Assembly (NCBI GenBank): GCA_903928745.1
Contig: CAIYRR010000072.1
Coordinates: forward strand, 1-64,000
Reading direction: 5' to 3'
Length of the DNA stretch: 64,000 nt
From: an uncultured Actinomycetes bacterium
Lineage (GTDB): Bacteria; Actinomycetota; Actinomycetes; Nanopelagicales; Nanopelagicaceae
Part shown: positions 43,560-52,436 of the stretch, piece by piece
How the letters are laid out: each line of letters opens with the position of its first letter
Numbering within the stretch: position 1 is the stretch's first letter
Notes under the pieces: model-generated
What the model was told of the DNA's origin: nothing
The model's input: the letters and a program-made list of their open reading frames with translations, nothing else
Database searches by the model: none
Translations under genes and position numbers: made by a program

Positions 43560-44174
43560 TTGAAAGTTATTGAGAAGATTCTTGGTGATGCAGGAATCTC
43601 ACCAATTGCCGGCGTAGATGAAGCTGGACGTGGTGCATGTGCTGGGCCGCTCCTCGTTGCTGCGGTAATTCTTAATGACCCTTTTGCCTCTGAACTGGCT
43701 CCTGTGCGTGATTCAAAAGAACTTACAGAAGTGGCAAGAGAGAAAATATTTGATCTCATTGTGGAGCATGCGTTATCAATCTGTGTCATCGAGATTTCGC
43801 CTGAGGAGATTGATGAACGCGGAGTTCATGCGGCAAATCTCGATGGAATGCGCAGAGCGGTTTTAGGCCTTAACCTCATTCCTCAATATGTTTTGACAGA
43901 TGGATATGTAATCCCGGGTTTAGGAATTCCTAACCTTGGAGTCTGGAAAGGTGATCAAGTGGTGCACGCGATCAGCGCCGCATCGATTATTGCCAAAGTG
44001 ACCCGTGATCGCATCATGCGAGACTTTGAAAAAACCTATCCTGGGTATGGATTTGATCGCCACAAGGGTTACATCACTGCGGCACATTCACTTGCCTTGG
44101 AATCCCTGGGAGTACTTCCTATTCATCGCAAATCATTCTCAAACGTTGAGGCGCTTATCAACATAAAGAATTAA
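43560..44174 (+). CDS. rnhB: Ribonuclease HII
   Basis: The 204-residue enzyme has GVDEAGRGACAGPL with catalytic Asp 20 and Glu 21, DSKEL, and later AISAASIIAKVTRDR with catalytic residues. It cleaves RNA in RNA-DNA hybrids, mainly single ribonucleotides in DNA. The start is TTG 43560, 18 bases after the lepB stop. The length and order are typical. Confidence 0.93.
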   Translation: MKVIEKILGDAGISPIAGVDEAGRGACAGPLLVAAVILNDPFASELAPVRDSKELTEVAREKIFDLIVEHALSICVIEISPEEIDERGVHAANLDGMRRAVLGLNLIPQYVLTDGYVIPGLGIPNLGVWKGDQVVHAISAASIIAKVTRDRIMRDFEKTYPGYGFDRHKGYITAAHSLALESLGVLPIHRKSFSNVEALINIKN

Positions 44175-44235
44175 CCCACAACGCTATTTTCGAGATAGCT
44201 CCTTCGTCTTACCCCAGATTTATCGTGCAAGAACT

Positions 44236-44598
44236 ATGACATCACACAATAAATCAACAGGAGCATTCGGCGAAAAAGTTATCGCTGACTTTCTCCTTGC
44301 ACGTGGAGCAACAATTCTCGATCACAACTGGCGAATCAAAGAAGGCGAGATCGATCTCGTTGCTCTGATGCCCACAGGTCGTATTGCTTTCGTCGAAGTC
44401 AAAACTAGACGTTCCTATGCATTTGGCCACCCACTGGAATCCATCACTCACGACAAAGCGCTTCGTTTGCAACGCCTTGCACTTGCTTGGCTAGCAACTC
44501 ATAAATGTTTTGGACGCGAGTACCAAATTGACTGCGTTGGAGTCTTGATCTCCGAAGATGGAAAACATGCGATTGAATACCGAGCAAATGTTCTATGA
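44236..44598 (+). CDS. yraN: UPF0102 family protein YraN
   Basis: The 120-residue protein has GAFGEKVIADFLLARGA, EGEIDLVA and FVEVKTR, the Asp-Glu-Lys pattern of an endonuclease-like fold, at normal length. Its cellular role is not well defined, though it travels with rnhB and dprA in many bacteria. A TATCGT nine bases upstream of the ATG is a possible -10. It overlaps yifB by four bases. Confidence 0.88.
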   Translation: MTSHNKSTGAFGEKVIADFLLARGATILDHNWRIKEGEIDLVALMPTGRIAFVEVKTRRSYAFGHPLESITHDKALRLQRLALAWLATHKCFGREYQIDCVGVLISEDGKHAIEYRANVL

Positions 44599-46115
44599 CG
44601 CTCGGGCGCAGTTTTGGAGTGGCATTAGTTGGACTTGATGGTCATGTCATCAATGTTGAGGCCGACATTGCAGATGGCCTACCCGGTTATACATTGCTGG
44701 GTTTACCAGATGCGGCTCTGACGGAGTCGCGTGATCGCGTGCGTTCTGCGCTAGTTAATTCGCAGGAGGCGTGGCCTAACAAAAAGGTGACAGTTTCACT
44801 CTCTCCTGCCTGGCTTCCCAAGAGCGGTTCTGGATTTGATTTACCAATCGCTATCGCTTTGTTAGCGGCGAGTTCGGAGTTACCGACAGAGCACATTGAG
44901 GGCGTTCTCTTCTTGGGAGAACTAGGACTCGATGGAAATCTGCGATCCATTCGTGGAGTATTGCCTTCCCTCATCGCTGCCTATAAAGCGGGGATACGTA
45001 CCGCTGTTGTCCCGTGGGTTAATCGCCTAGAAGCACAATTGATGAGCGAGATGAATATCATCGCGATGGAAAGCCTTACCCAACTTCTGCGATGGATTCG
45101 ATTGGGAGAGCGCGATGTCCCGCAAGAATTGCCATTAACAACGCAAGAATTGGAAGAGGAATTCGATTTTTCAGATGTCGCAGGTCAAGCACAAGCGCGT
45201 AAAGCTGCCGAGATTTCGGCTGTAGGTGGACATCATCTCTTGCTGATTGGGCCACCGGGTGCGGGAAAAACAATGATCGCGCAAAGACTTCCAGGAATCT
45301 TGCCTGCGCTCTCGCGCGAGGAGGCACTAGAAGTCACGGCAATTCATTCTGTGGCCGGCGGTCTCACGCAGCGGTCGGCGCTCTCCTCCCAAGCACCTTT
45401 TGTTTCACCGCATCACACGGCAACGAGAGTTGCAATGGTGGGTGGGGGAGCACATGTGATTCGACCCGGCGCATGTTCTCTTGCCCATAGAGGGGTTCTC
45501 TTCATTGATGAAGCACCAGAGTGCGGACCTGGTGTTTTGGATTCATTGCGGCAACCTCTCGAATCTGGCTCGATCACTATCGCAAGAAGCGTCGGAAGTG
45601 TTTCCTACCCCGCGCAATTCATTCTGGTGCTGGCAGCAAATCCCTGCCCGTGTGGAAAATTTACGGGCCGAGGGCGAAATTGCACCTGTACTTCAGTACA
45701 AGTTCGCCGCTATTTGAGTCGGCTCTCGGGACCACTTATGGACCGTATTGATTTGCGAGTACATGTGGACTCATTAAGTCGCGTTGAACTTACAGAGACC
45801 GAACTCGGTGAGTCCTCTAAGACGATTCAAAATCGAGTGCGAGAGGCTCGGGCAATTGCAGCAGCGCGATTTAAAGATTTGCCTTGGAGGACAAATGCCG
45901 AAATTCCAAGTCGAGCACTTCGGACCTCATTTTTACCAGAACGTGCAGGCATGAATTTTCTCCATGCCGCACTTGATCGCGAGCAGATAACTGCACGCGG
46001 GTTACATAAAGTCATGCGCACTTCCTGGAGCATTGCTGATTTAGCTGGGCATTCAGTACCAATTTTGGAAGATGTTGAACTTGCTTATGGATTAAGGGAA
46101 GGGATGCCACTGTGA
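44595..46115 (+). CDS. YifB/ComM family Mg-chelatase-like ATPase
   Basis: The 506-residue protein has an N-terminal Lon-like (subdomain ChlI) region, Walker A GPPGAGKT at about 218-225, Walker B VLFIDEAPE, and a C-terminal Mg-chelatase domain. ComM homologues act as DNA branch-migration helicases in natural transformation; other YifB proteins are less characterised. It overlaps yraN and dprA by four bases each, a coupling that suggests shared DNA-processing roles. Confidence 0.92.
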   Translation: MTLGRSFGVALVGLDGHVINVEADIADGLPGYTLLGLPDAALTESRDRVRSALVNSQEAWPNKKVTVSLSPAWLPKSGSGFDLPIAIALLAASSELPTEHIEGVLFLGELGLDGNLRSIRGVLPSLIAAYKAGIRTAVVPWVNRLEAQLMSEMNIIAMESLTQLLRWIRLGERDVPQELPLTTQELEEEFDFSDVAGQAQARKAAEISAVGGHHLLLIGPPGAGKTMIAQRLPGILPALSREEALEVTAIHSVAGGLTQRSALSSQAPFVSPHHTATRVAMVGGGAHVIRPGACSLAHRGVLFIDEAPECGPGVLDSLRQPLESGSITIARSVGSVSYPAQFILVLAANPCPCGKFTGRGRNCTCTSVQVRRYLSRLSGPLMDRIDLRVHVDSLSRVELTETELGESSKTIQNRVREARAIAAARFKDLPWRTNAEIPSRALRTSFLPERAGMNFLHAALDREQITARGLHKVMRTSWSIADLAGHSVPILEDVELAYGLREGMPL

Positions 46116-46972
46116 ACGACCGTGAAGCGCGGGCGATACTGTTTTCAAGTATCGAAGGCGGACATGTTTTTTGGTCCAGAGAAATACTGATGCACGGTCC
46201 AATAGAAGTGATCGATAAAGTTAATTCTGGAATGTATGACCCAGTTAAGTATCAGAAAACGATTCTTAAGATTCGCGGTGCGCATGCAGATGGAGTGCTC
46301 GCCACGATTGATAAAACACATTCTCACTTTTTAACTCCCGAGGATGAAAAGTGGCCACCATCCCTTGATGATCTTGCTTGCCCGCCCATTGCACTCGTTG
46401 TTAAAGGCTGTGTCGACGTATTGCGAATGAAGTCATTGGCAATTGTCGGAACACGAAATCCCACTAACTATGGCGTCCGAGTTGCGGGTGATTTTGCTGC
46501 GGGATTTGTCGATCGAGAATGGGCGATTGTTAGCGGAGGCGCCTACGGAATTGATGCAGCAGCGCATCGTGGAGCGCTAGTGGCAGAGGGCGTGACAATC
46601 GCGGTAGTGGCGGCTGGTATTGATGTTCACTATCCGGCTGGACATGGAAGATTATTTGAGGAGATTGCAGAGACTGGGGCAATGGTTTCCGAAGTCATGC
46701 CCGGAACACCAGCAATACCTGCGCGTTTTCTTACTCGTAATCGCTTGATTGCGGCCCTATCTCAAGCAACATTGGTGGTTGAAGCCGCATTTAGAAGTGG
46801 CTCTCTACGTACTGCACGTGATGCGGCCGAATTAATGAGACCCGTTATGGCTATTCCTGGTCCTATTACATCTCCCACGAGCGAAGGTTGTCATCGTCTT
46901 ATTGGGGAACGAGCGGCAGAGGTTGTCACTTCCGTTGCCGATGCAATGGAGTTTGTTACATCATTTAAGTGA
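46112..46972 (+). CDS. dprA: DNA-processing protein DprA
   Basis: The 286-residue protein has the Rossmann-like DprA core with AIVGTRNPTNYG, SGGAYGIDAAAHRGAL, FLTRNRLIAALSQ and GSLRTARDAAEL. It loads RecA on incoming single-stranded DNA during transformation, or has a related role where competence is unknown. It is shorter than many DprA proteins, with no C-terminal winged-helix domain obvious. It follows yifB by a four-base overlap. Confidence 0.91.
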   Translation: MNDREARAILFSSIEGGHVFWSREILMHGPIEVIDKVNSGMYDPVKYQKTILKIRGAHADGVLATIDKTHSHFLTPEDEKWPPSLDDLACPPIALVVKGCVDVLRMKSLAIVGTRNPTNYGVRVAGDFAAGFVDREWAIVSGGAYGIDAAAHRGALVAEGVTIAVVAAGIDVHYPAGHGRLFEEIAETGAMVSEVMPGTPAIPARFLTRNRLIAALSQATLVVEAAFRSGSLRTARDAAELMRPVMAIPGPITSPTSEGCHRLIGERAAEVVTSVADAMEFVTSFK

Positions 46973-46984
46973 GAGACTTACCCC

Positions 46985-47902
46985 GTGAGTGAATTTCGGT
47001 CAGGTTTCGTTGCCATTGTTGGCCGACCAAATACTGGTAAATCAACATTGGTTAACGCACTCGTGGGTAGCAAGATTGCTATTACTTCTCCACATCCCAA
47101 CACCACTCGTCATGCCATTCGAGGAATAGTCCATAGAGATGACTATCAAGCCATTTTGGTTGATACCCCCGGCATCCATAAGCCAAAAACATTATTGGGA
47201 CATCGACTCAATGCAGTAGTCGGTGAGAGCCTTGATTCTGTAGACGTCATCATGATGTGTATTCCCGCTGATGAGACTTCTGGAGCGGGGGATGATTTCA
47301 TCATTGCCGAAATTGCTAAGCATCCTCGAAGCAAGAAGATCGCAGTCATTACTAAAACCGATTTGGTAAGTAAGACCCATTTAGCCGAACGCCTTATGGG
47401 AATAGTTGCAATGGCTAAAGATTTCACATGGGATGAGATCATTCCAGTTTCTGCAGCTATTCACGATCAGATAGATCTACTTTCGACTTTGATTGGTGGG
47501 TTGCTGAAACCAGGACCAGAGTTTTACCCCAAAGGGATGGTCAGTGACCAGGCGCAGGAGAAATGGATTTGTGAACTCATTCGCGAGGCAGCTCTGCGCG
47601 ATGCAAGAGAAGAACTTCCGCACTCGATTACAGTCACTATCGATGAGATGTCCGAGCGCGACGAAAAGGGAACGCGACCTTTCTATGACATCCACGCGAC
47701 TATTCATATCGAAAGAGATTCACAGCGGGGAATCTTGCTGGGCCACCAAGGTGAGCGATTGAAAGATATTGGCACAAGAGCCCGTGCCGATATTGAAAGA
47801 ATTCTCGAAGCTCGAGTTTTCTTAGGTCTGCATATAAAGGTTTCTAAGGAATGGCAACGCAATCCAAAGTTGCTCGAGCGTTTAGGTTTTGGAGAAAACT
47901 AA
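46985..47902 (+). CDS. era: GTPase Era
   Basis: The 305-residue protein has the GTPase motifs GRPNTGKS (13-20), a DTPG loop (VDTPGIHKPK) and TKTD, then a C-terminal KH domain with ILLGHQGERLKDIG and ARADIERIL. It binds 16S rRNA and helps small-subunit assembly. Its position after dprA is unusual: in most Actinobacteria, as I recall, it follows ybeY and corC. The GTG start is 12 bases after the dprA stop. It converges with the EamA gene and overlaps it by four bases. Confidence 0.92.
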   Translation: MSEFRSGFVAIVGRPNTGKSTLVNALVGSKIAITSPHPNTTRHAIRGIVHRDDYQAILVDTPGIHKPKTLLGHRLNAVVGESLDSVDVIMMCIPADETSGAGDDFIIAEIAKHPRSKKIAVITKTDLVSKTHLAERLMGIVAMAKDFTWDEIIPVSAAIHDQIDLLSTLIGGLLKPGPEFYPKGMVSDQAQEKWICELIREAALRDAREELPHSITVTIDEMSERDEKGTRPFYDIHATIHIERDSQRGILLGHQGERLKDIGTRARADIERILEARVFLGLHIKVSKEWQRNPKLLERLGFGEN

Positions 47903-48762
47903 ACTTCGGTTTTCCTACTAGCAAAATAGGAACCGATCAAGACCATTGGCAAACCGATACCGATTCCCAAAGTTAAAGGTTCTGCCAGAAAGATGACACC
48001 AAGGATTACGGCAAAAGCGGTGTTGAGGTAGGTGACCAGGGAAGCCCTTGCTGCACCGATTTCAGCGATGATTTTGAAGAAGCCGATGAAAGCGAAAGCG
48101 GTGCACACGACGCCCAAGATGAGAAGCGAGAAGATGGCGCTAAATCCGATGTGGTGTTTTGGCCATTGCTTGATTGCGAAAGGCGTGTAAATAACCGTGG
48201 TCATCAACATCGCCACTGCATTGATAGCTATTCCAGAAACCCCCGGCAGCGCGCGCGTCACCATAATGACAGCGAAGGCGTAACCCAAGGCAGATACGAG
48301 AACGAATCCAATTGCCCATATTGGGCTTTTGCCGCTGAAGCTTTCGATACCTACGAGAGCAAGGATGCCAATGAAGCCAATGAGCATTCCTGCAAGTCTT
48401 TTCGCGTGCCAGACTGATTTATCTCCGAGCATCGCCGTGAAGATTGTTGACCAAATTGGCGTGGTAGCAACGAGTAATCCTGTCAGTCCGGAGGATATTT
48501 TTGTCTCGGCTTGGGTTATGAAAAACCAAGGGCCGATTGTTTCGCATAAGGCATAGAGGAAGACGAATTTATAACCCCGCAGAGCGGCGCCTAATGATTT
48601 CTCTCGAATGGCTAGAGGTATCAAGACCAATCCACCAATGGCAACTCGTGAAAAAACGATAAAGGCTGGGCTGAAATCGCGGATTGCTATTCGGATAAAT
48701 AGATAAGGGACGCCCCACATTAAGCCAACGGAAATAAAAAGTATCCAGTTCTTACGTGACAT
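47899..48762 (-). CDS. EamA/DMT-family transporter (first)
   Basis: The 287-residue membrane protein has ten hydrophobic segments arranged as two EamA repeats, with FIRIAIRDFSPAFIVFSRVAIG in the first and a later LVTYLNTAFAVILGVIFL in the second. The family exports amino acids, sugars or metabolites; the substrate is unknown. It follows glgA on the minus strand by 22 bases and converges with era. A second, unrelated-position copy lies at 55329-56177. Confidence 0.85.
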   Translation of the reverse strand: MSRKNWILFISVGLMWGVPYLFIRIAIRDFSPAFIVFSRVAIGGLVLIPLAIREKSLGAALRGYKFVFLYALCETIGPWFFITQAETKISSGLTGLLVATTPIWSTIFTAMLGDKSVWHAKRLAGMLIGFIGILALVGIESFSGKSPIWAIGFVLVSALGYAFAVIMVTRALPGVSGIAINAVAMLMTTVIYTPFAIKQWPKHHIGFSAIFSLLILGVVCTAFAFIGFFKIIAEIGAARASLVTYLNTAFAVILGVIFLAEPLTLGIGIGLPMVLIGSYFASRKTEV

Positions 48763-48784
48763 GAATGTGTTATCCCTTTTCGAC

Positions 48785-49948
48785 TTATTTGTTCAGGAGA
48801 CTGGCGTATAAATTGATGGTAGCTCTGGCAACGCTATCCCATCCGAAATCATTTTGTGCACGTAATCGTCCTGCTTCGCCATATTGAGCAAGAAGTTCAG
48901 GATCTTGCATTAATCGAGTGATGGCTTGAGTCCAACGATTTTCAAATTCGTGAGAGTCGAGGGTGTATTCGATGAGTTCGCCGGTGATGCCATCGTTGAC
49001 AACTTCAGGTATTCCTCCAACTGCAGATGCGAGAACCGCCGTGGAACAACCCATGGCTTCAAGATTCACAATCCCCAATGGTTCATAGATTGAAGGACAA
49101 AGGAATAATTGCGCAGCAGTTAACACGCTGGTGAGTTCATCGTGTGGCATCATCTTTTCAATCCACCAAATGTTCTTGCGAGTACGTTGAAGATCACGTA
49201 TCAGCTCAGCGATTTCCTCGCCGATTGCGGGCTCATCTGGGCTTCCCGCTGCAATAACCAAGCCGTAATCGCTAGGAACATTTCTCCAAGCACGCAGAAG
49301 ATGCGCGAGACCTTTTTGACGAGTTATGCGTCCGACAAAGAGGGCGTACTTACCTGTGATCGCGTACTTATTGAGGGCATCTGCATTGTGGTTGGGCGCA
49401 AACTTGGATGTATCAACGCCATTTCGAATTGTGACTACTTTGGCGGGGTCTATTTCTGGATAGGACGTGAGAACGTCATTTCTCATCCCGTCACTGACTG
49501 CAATGATTGCTGCGGCATTATGAGCAGAAGTTTTTTCGATCCATGAAGAGAGTCGATATCCGCCACCGAGTTGTTCTGCCTTCCAAGGGCGAAGTGGCTC
49601 AAGCGAATGGGCGCTCATCACATGTGGAATCCCGTGTAATTCTGAAGCGATGTGACCGGCCATATTTGCATACCAAGTGTGGGTATGAACGATGTCGACA
49701 TCAGAGAGTTCTTGCGCCATCTCCAAATCGGTTGCCATGGCCTGTATTGCGGGATTTGCATTCTTGAATTCATCTCGAATTGGGAAGCTAGTCGCATCTG
49801 CGCGTGGTTGGCCGAAACAGAAAACATCGACAGCCATTCGTTCATCTTGTCGAAGCGCTTGTGCTAACTGGACGACATGAACACCGGCTCCGCCATAGAC
49901 ATGTGGGGGCCATTCTTTAGTTACGAGTCCCACTTTTATCAATGGCAC
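48785..49948 (-). CDS. glgA: Glycogen synthase, actinobacterial type (GlgA/GlgM)
   Basis: The 387-residue GT4 glycosyltransferase has the opening VTKEWPPHVYGGAGVHV, FVGRITRQKGLAHLL, and PSIYEPLGIVNLEAMGC with the conserved glutamates. This is the Corynebacterium/Mycobacterium-type enzyme, in which characterised members use ADP-glucose to elongate glucan or to make maltose 1-phosphate (GlgM). Which reaction applies here is not decided. A GTG start is preceded by GAGGAGAG. It is divergent from glgC, which supplies ADP-glucose. Confidence 0.88.
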   Translation of the reverse strand: MPLIKVGLVTKEWPPHVYGGAGVHVVQLAQALRQDERMAVDVFCFGQPRADATSFPIRDEFKNANPAIQAMATDLEMAQELSDVDIVHTHTWYANMAGHIASELHGIPHVMSAHSLEPLRPWKAEQLGGGYRLSSWIEKTSAHNAAAIIAVSDGMRNDVLTSYPEIDPAKVVTIRNGVDTSKFAPNHNADALNKYAITGKYALFVGRITRQKGLAHLLRAWRNVPSDYGLVIAAGSPDEPAIGEEIAELIRDLQRTRKNIWWIEKMMPHDELTSVLTAAQLFLCPSIYEPLGIVNLEAMGCSTAVLASAVGGIPEVVNDGITGELIEYTLDSHEFENRWTQAITRLMQDPELLAQYGEAGRLRAQNDFGWDSVARATINLYASLLNK

Positions 49949-50007
49949 GCAACTCTCCTCGCCTCGTTATTTCCCGCTAACACCTAGTCTCGCGTCTTGG
50001 AGAAGGC

Positions 50008-50013
50008 TATCGT
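50008..50013 (+). promoter_or_regulatory. -10 box of a probable leaderless promoter for glgC
   Basis: TATCGT ends six bases before the ATG at 50020. Confidence 0.5.
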
Positions 50014-50019
50014 TAACCC

Positions 50020-51243
50020 ATGGCTCGCCGTGAACTCCCTCTAGGAATCGTTCTCGCTGGAGGAGAAGGCAAGCGATTAATGCCACTGACCGCAGATCGA
50101 GCCAAGCCCGCAGTTCCGTTCGGTGGCTCCTATCGCCTCGTCGATTTTGTTCTTTCCAATCTCGTAAATGCCCAGATGCTCAAGATCGCGGTATTAACAC
50201 AGTACAAATCGCATTCTCTCGACCGTCACATCACAACAACGTGGCGCATGTCCACTCTGTTGGGCAACTACGTAACACCGGTGCCGGCACAACAGCGCTT
50301 GGGCCCACGTTGGTATACGGGAAGTGCTGATGCGATTTTGCAGAACTTTAATTTAATTCACGATGAAGATCCACGGCACATTTTGGTTTTTGGTGCCGAT
50401 CACGTGTATCGCATGGACCCTAGTCAAATGTTTGATCATCACCTAGAGACGGGCGCTGGAGTAACAGTGGCTGCCATTCGAGTGCCTCGCGCCGAGGCAA
50501 GTGAATTTGGAGTAATCGAATTAGCCGATGATGGCGTGACGATTAAAGCATTCCACGAGAAGCCTGCAAATCCGCCACCGATGCCAGGCTTTCCAGATTT
50601 ATGTTTAGTCTCCATGGGAAATTACATTTTCAAACGCGATGTCATGGAAGAAGCACTGATTCTCGATTCTGAAGATTTAGAAAGTCGTCATGACTTGGGT
50701 GGAAATATCATTCCGATGTTGACCGCCAATGGATCTGCGAAAGTTTATGATTTTGCAGATAACGTCGTTCCTGGTGAAACAGAGCGAGATAAAGGTTATT
50801 GGCGCGACGTGGGTTCCATCGACGCGTACTTTGATGCTCACATGGATCTAGTTTCAATTCATCCAATATTTAATCTTTATAACAGAGAGTGGCCTTTGCT
50901 CACGAATCCACCTTCACTGCCTCCCGCGAAATTTAGTGAGGGCGGAATCGCTCACGACTCAATTGTTGGTGCGGGTTCGATTATTTCCGGCGGACATTTA
51001 AATCGGACAGTTGCTTCTTACGATGTCCATATCGGTACGGGTGCATCTGTTGAAGGATCTGTCTTAATGCCATCTGTTCGTATTGGAGATCGTGCCGTGA
51101 TTCACCGTGCCATTCTCGATAAGAATGTAATCGTTGAATCCGGGGCGCAAATCGGCGTTGATCTCGAGCGAGATCGCGAACGTTTCACGATTTCCCCGAG
51201 TGGAATTGTTGTTGTCGGCAAGGGCGTGCGCGTAACACCGTAA
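50020..51243 (+). CDS. glgC: Glucose-1-phosphate adenylyltransferase
   Basis: The 407-residue enzyme has [20 protein letters not shown], the glucose-1-phosphate region [30 protein letters not shown] and a C-terminal left-handed beta-helix domain. It makes ADP-glucose from ATP and glucose 1-phosphate, the committed step of glycogen and maltosyl-phosphate synthesis. It is divergent from glgA across 71 bases. The length is normal. Confidence 0.94.
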   Translation: MARRELPLGIVLAGGEGKRLMPLTADRAKPAVPFGGSYRLVDFVLSNLVNAQMLKIAVLTQYKSHSLDRHITTTWRMSTLLGNYVTPVPAQQRLGPRWYTGSADAILQNFNLIHDEDPRHILVFGADHVYRMDPSQMFDHHLETGAGVTVAAIRVPRAEASEFGVIELADDGVTIKAFHEKPANPPPMPGFPDLCLVSMGNYIFKRDVMEEALILDSEDLESRHDLGGNIIPMLTANGSAKVYDFADNVVPGETERDKGYWRDVGSIDAYFDAHMDLVSIHPIFNLYNREWPLLTNPPSLPPAKFSEGGIAHDSIVGAGSIISGGHLNRTVASYDVHIGTGASVEGSVLMPSVRIGDRAVIHRAILDKNVIVESGAQIGVDLERDRERFTISPSGIVVVGKGVRVTP

Positions 51244-51359
51244 ACGTCGATATTGGTGAAATTCCGAGCCCTTGGGTAGGCTTACAGCACAGTCAAAGTT
51301 GACCAAAACATGGGCTTACATTGCCCGATTTCTTATGAGAAGCGTTGGAGCAAAGTGCG

Positions 51360-52385
51360 ATGCGTATAGGTGTCCTCACTGGTGGCGGAGACTGCCCCGG
51401 ATTAAATGCTGTTATTCGTGCAGTAGTACGTAAAGGCGTCAAAGAATATGGGCACGAATTTGTTGGCTTCAGAGACGGATGGCGCGGTCCACTTGAGGGC
51501 CTCACAATGCAATTGGATATCGCAGCTACTCGCGGAATTTTGCCAAGGGGCGGAACAATTCTTGGATCATCGCGTACAAATCCTTTTAAAATTGAAAATG
51601 GTGTCGAGCGCATCAAGGAAAACCTTGCAAATGCTGGAATCGATGCACTGATCGCTATTGGCGGAGAAGACACACTAGGAGTTGCCACCAAGCTCGATAC
51701 ATTAGGCGTGAAAGTTATCGGCGTTCCCAAGACCATCGATAATGATCTCAACAACACTGATTACACCTTTGGATTTGATACAGCAGTAAATATTGCCGTC
51801 GAGGCAATTGATCGTCTGCACACAACTGCTGAGTCTCATCACCGTGCACTGATCGTTGAAGTCATGGGACGTCACGCAGGATGGATTGCATTGCACTCTG
51901 GCTTAGCAGGAGGAGCTGCTTGTATTTTGATTCCCGAGCAAACATTCTCTATCGAGAAAGTGTGTGAGTGGGTTGAATCGCGTTTCAAAACTAATTATGC
52001 GCCCATCATTGTTATCGCCGAGGGAGCAATTCCTCAAGAAGGTGACATGGTTGTTAAGGATGCAACGCTAGATTCCTTCGGACATGTAAAGCTTTCAGGA
52101 ATTGGCGAATGGCTTGCTCAAGAAATTGAAGCCCGCACAGGCAAGGAAGCTCGCACATCCGTACTGGGGCACATTCAACGCGGAGGTAGCCCAAGCGCAT
52201 TTGATCGCGTGCTTGCTACGCGCTTTGGACTTCATGCAATCACAGCAGCGCATGAGGGCGATTGGGGCAAAATGGTCGCATTGCACGGAACCGACATCGT
52301 GCGAGTGCCATTAATTTCCGCTACCGAGAAACTCAAAACAGTTGATCCTGCTCTCTACAAGGAAGCAGAAATCTTCTTCGGTTAG
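51360..52385 (+). CDS. pfp: 6-phosphofructokinase, probably pyrophosphate-dependent
   Basis: The 341-residue protein begins MRIGVLTGGGDCPGLN. At the positions that separate ATP from PPi enzymes it has Asp 104 (GGEDT, where E. coli has Gly 104) and Lys 124 (PKTIDND, where E. coli has Gly 124). Known PPi-dependent enzymes such as that of Amycolatopsis carry this Asp-Lys pair. It phosphorylates fructose 6-phosphate in glycolysis, or reverses the reaction if PPi-linked. The ATG has GGAG upstream; a TTG five codons earlier is in frame. The gap after glgC (116 bases) has no gene. Confidence 0.9.
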   Translation: MRIGVLTGGGDCPGLNAVIRAVVRKGVKEYGHEFVGFRDGWRGPLEGLTMQLDIAATRGILPRGGTILGSSRTNPFKIENGVERIKENLANAGIDALIAIGGEDTLGVATKLDTLGVKVIGVPKTIDNDLNNTDYTFGFDTAVNIAVEAIDRLHTTAESHHRALIVEVMGRHAGWIALHSGLAGGAACILIPEQTFSIEKVCEWVESRFKTNYAPIIVIAEGAIPQEGDMVVKDATLDSFGHVKLSGIGEWLAQEIEARTGKEARTSVLGHIQRGGSPSAFDRVLATRFGLHAITAAHEGDWGKMVALHGTDIVRVPLISATEKLKTVDPALYKEAEIFFG

Positions 52386-52422
52386 AAGGAGAAATACCCT
52401 GCGCCCTCTCCAATAAATTCTC

Positions 52423-52428
52423 TACGCT
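52423..52428 (+). promoter_or_regulatory. -10 box of a probable leaderless promoter for aroG
   Basis: TACGCT ends eight bases before the ATG at 52437. Confidence 0.4.
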
Positions 52429-52436
52429 AGGACACT

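Noticed and set aside
44183-44199. Terminator hairpin after rnhB
   Set aside because: A five-base stem GCTAT/ATAGC exists but no T-tract follows.
51293-51757. 154-codon open frame antisense to the phosphofructokinase
   Set aside because: Shadow of the strongly conserved forward gene, with no recognisable motif.
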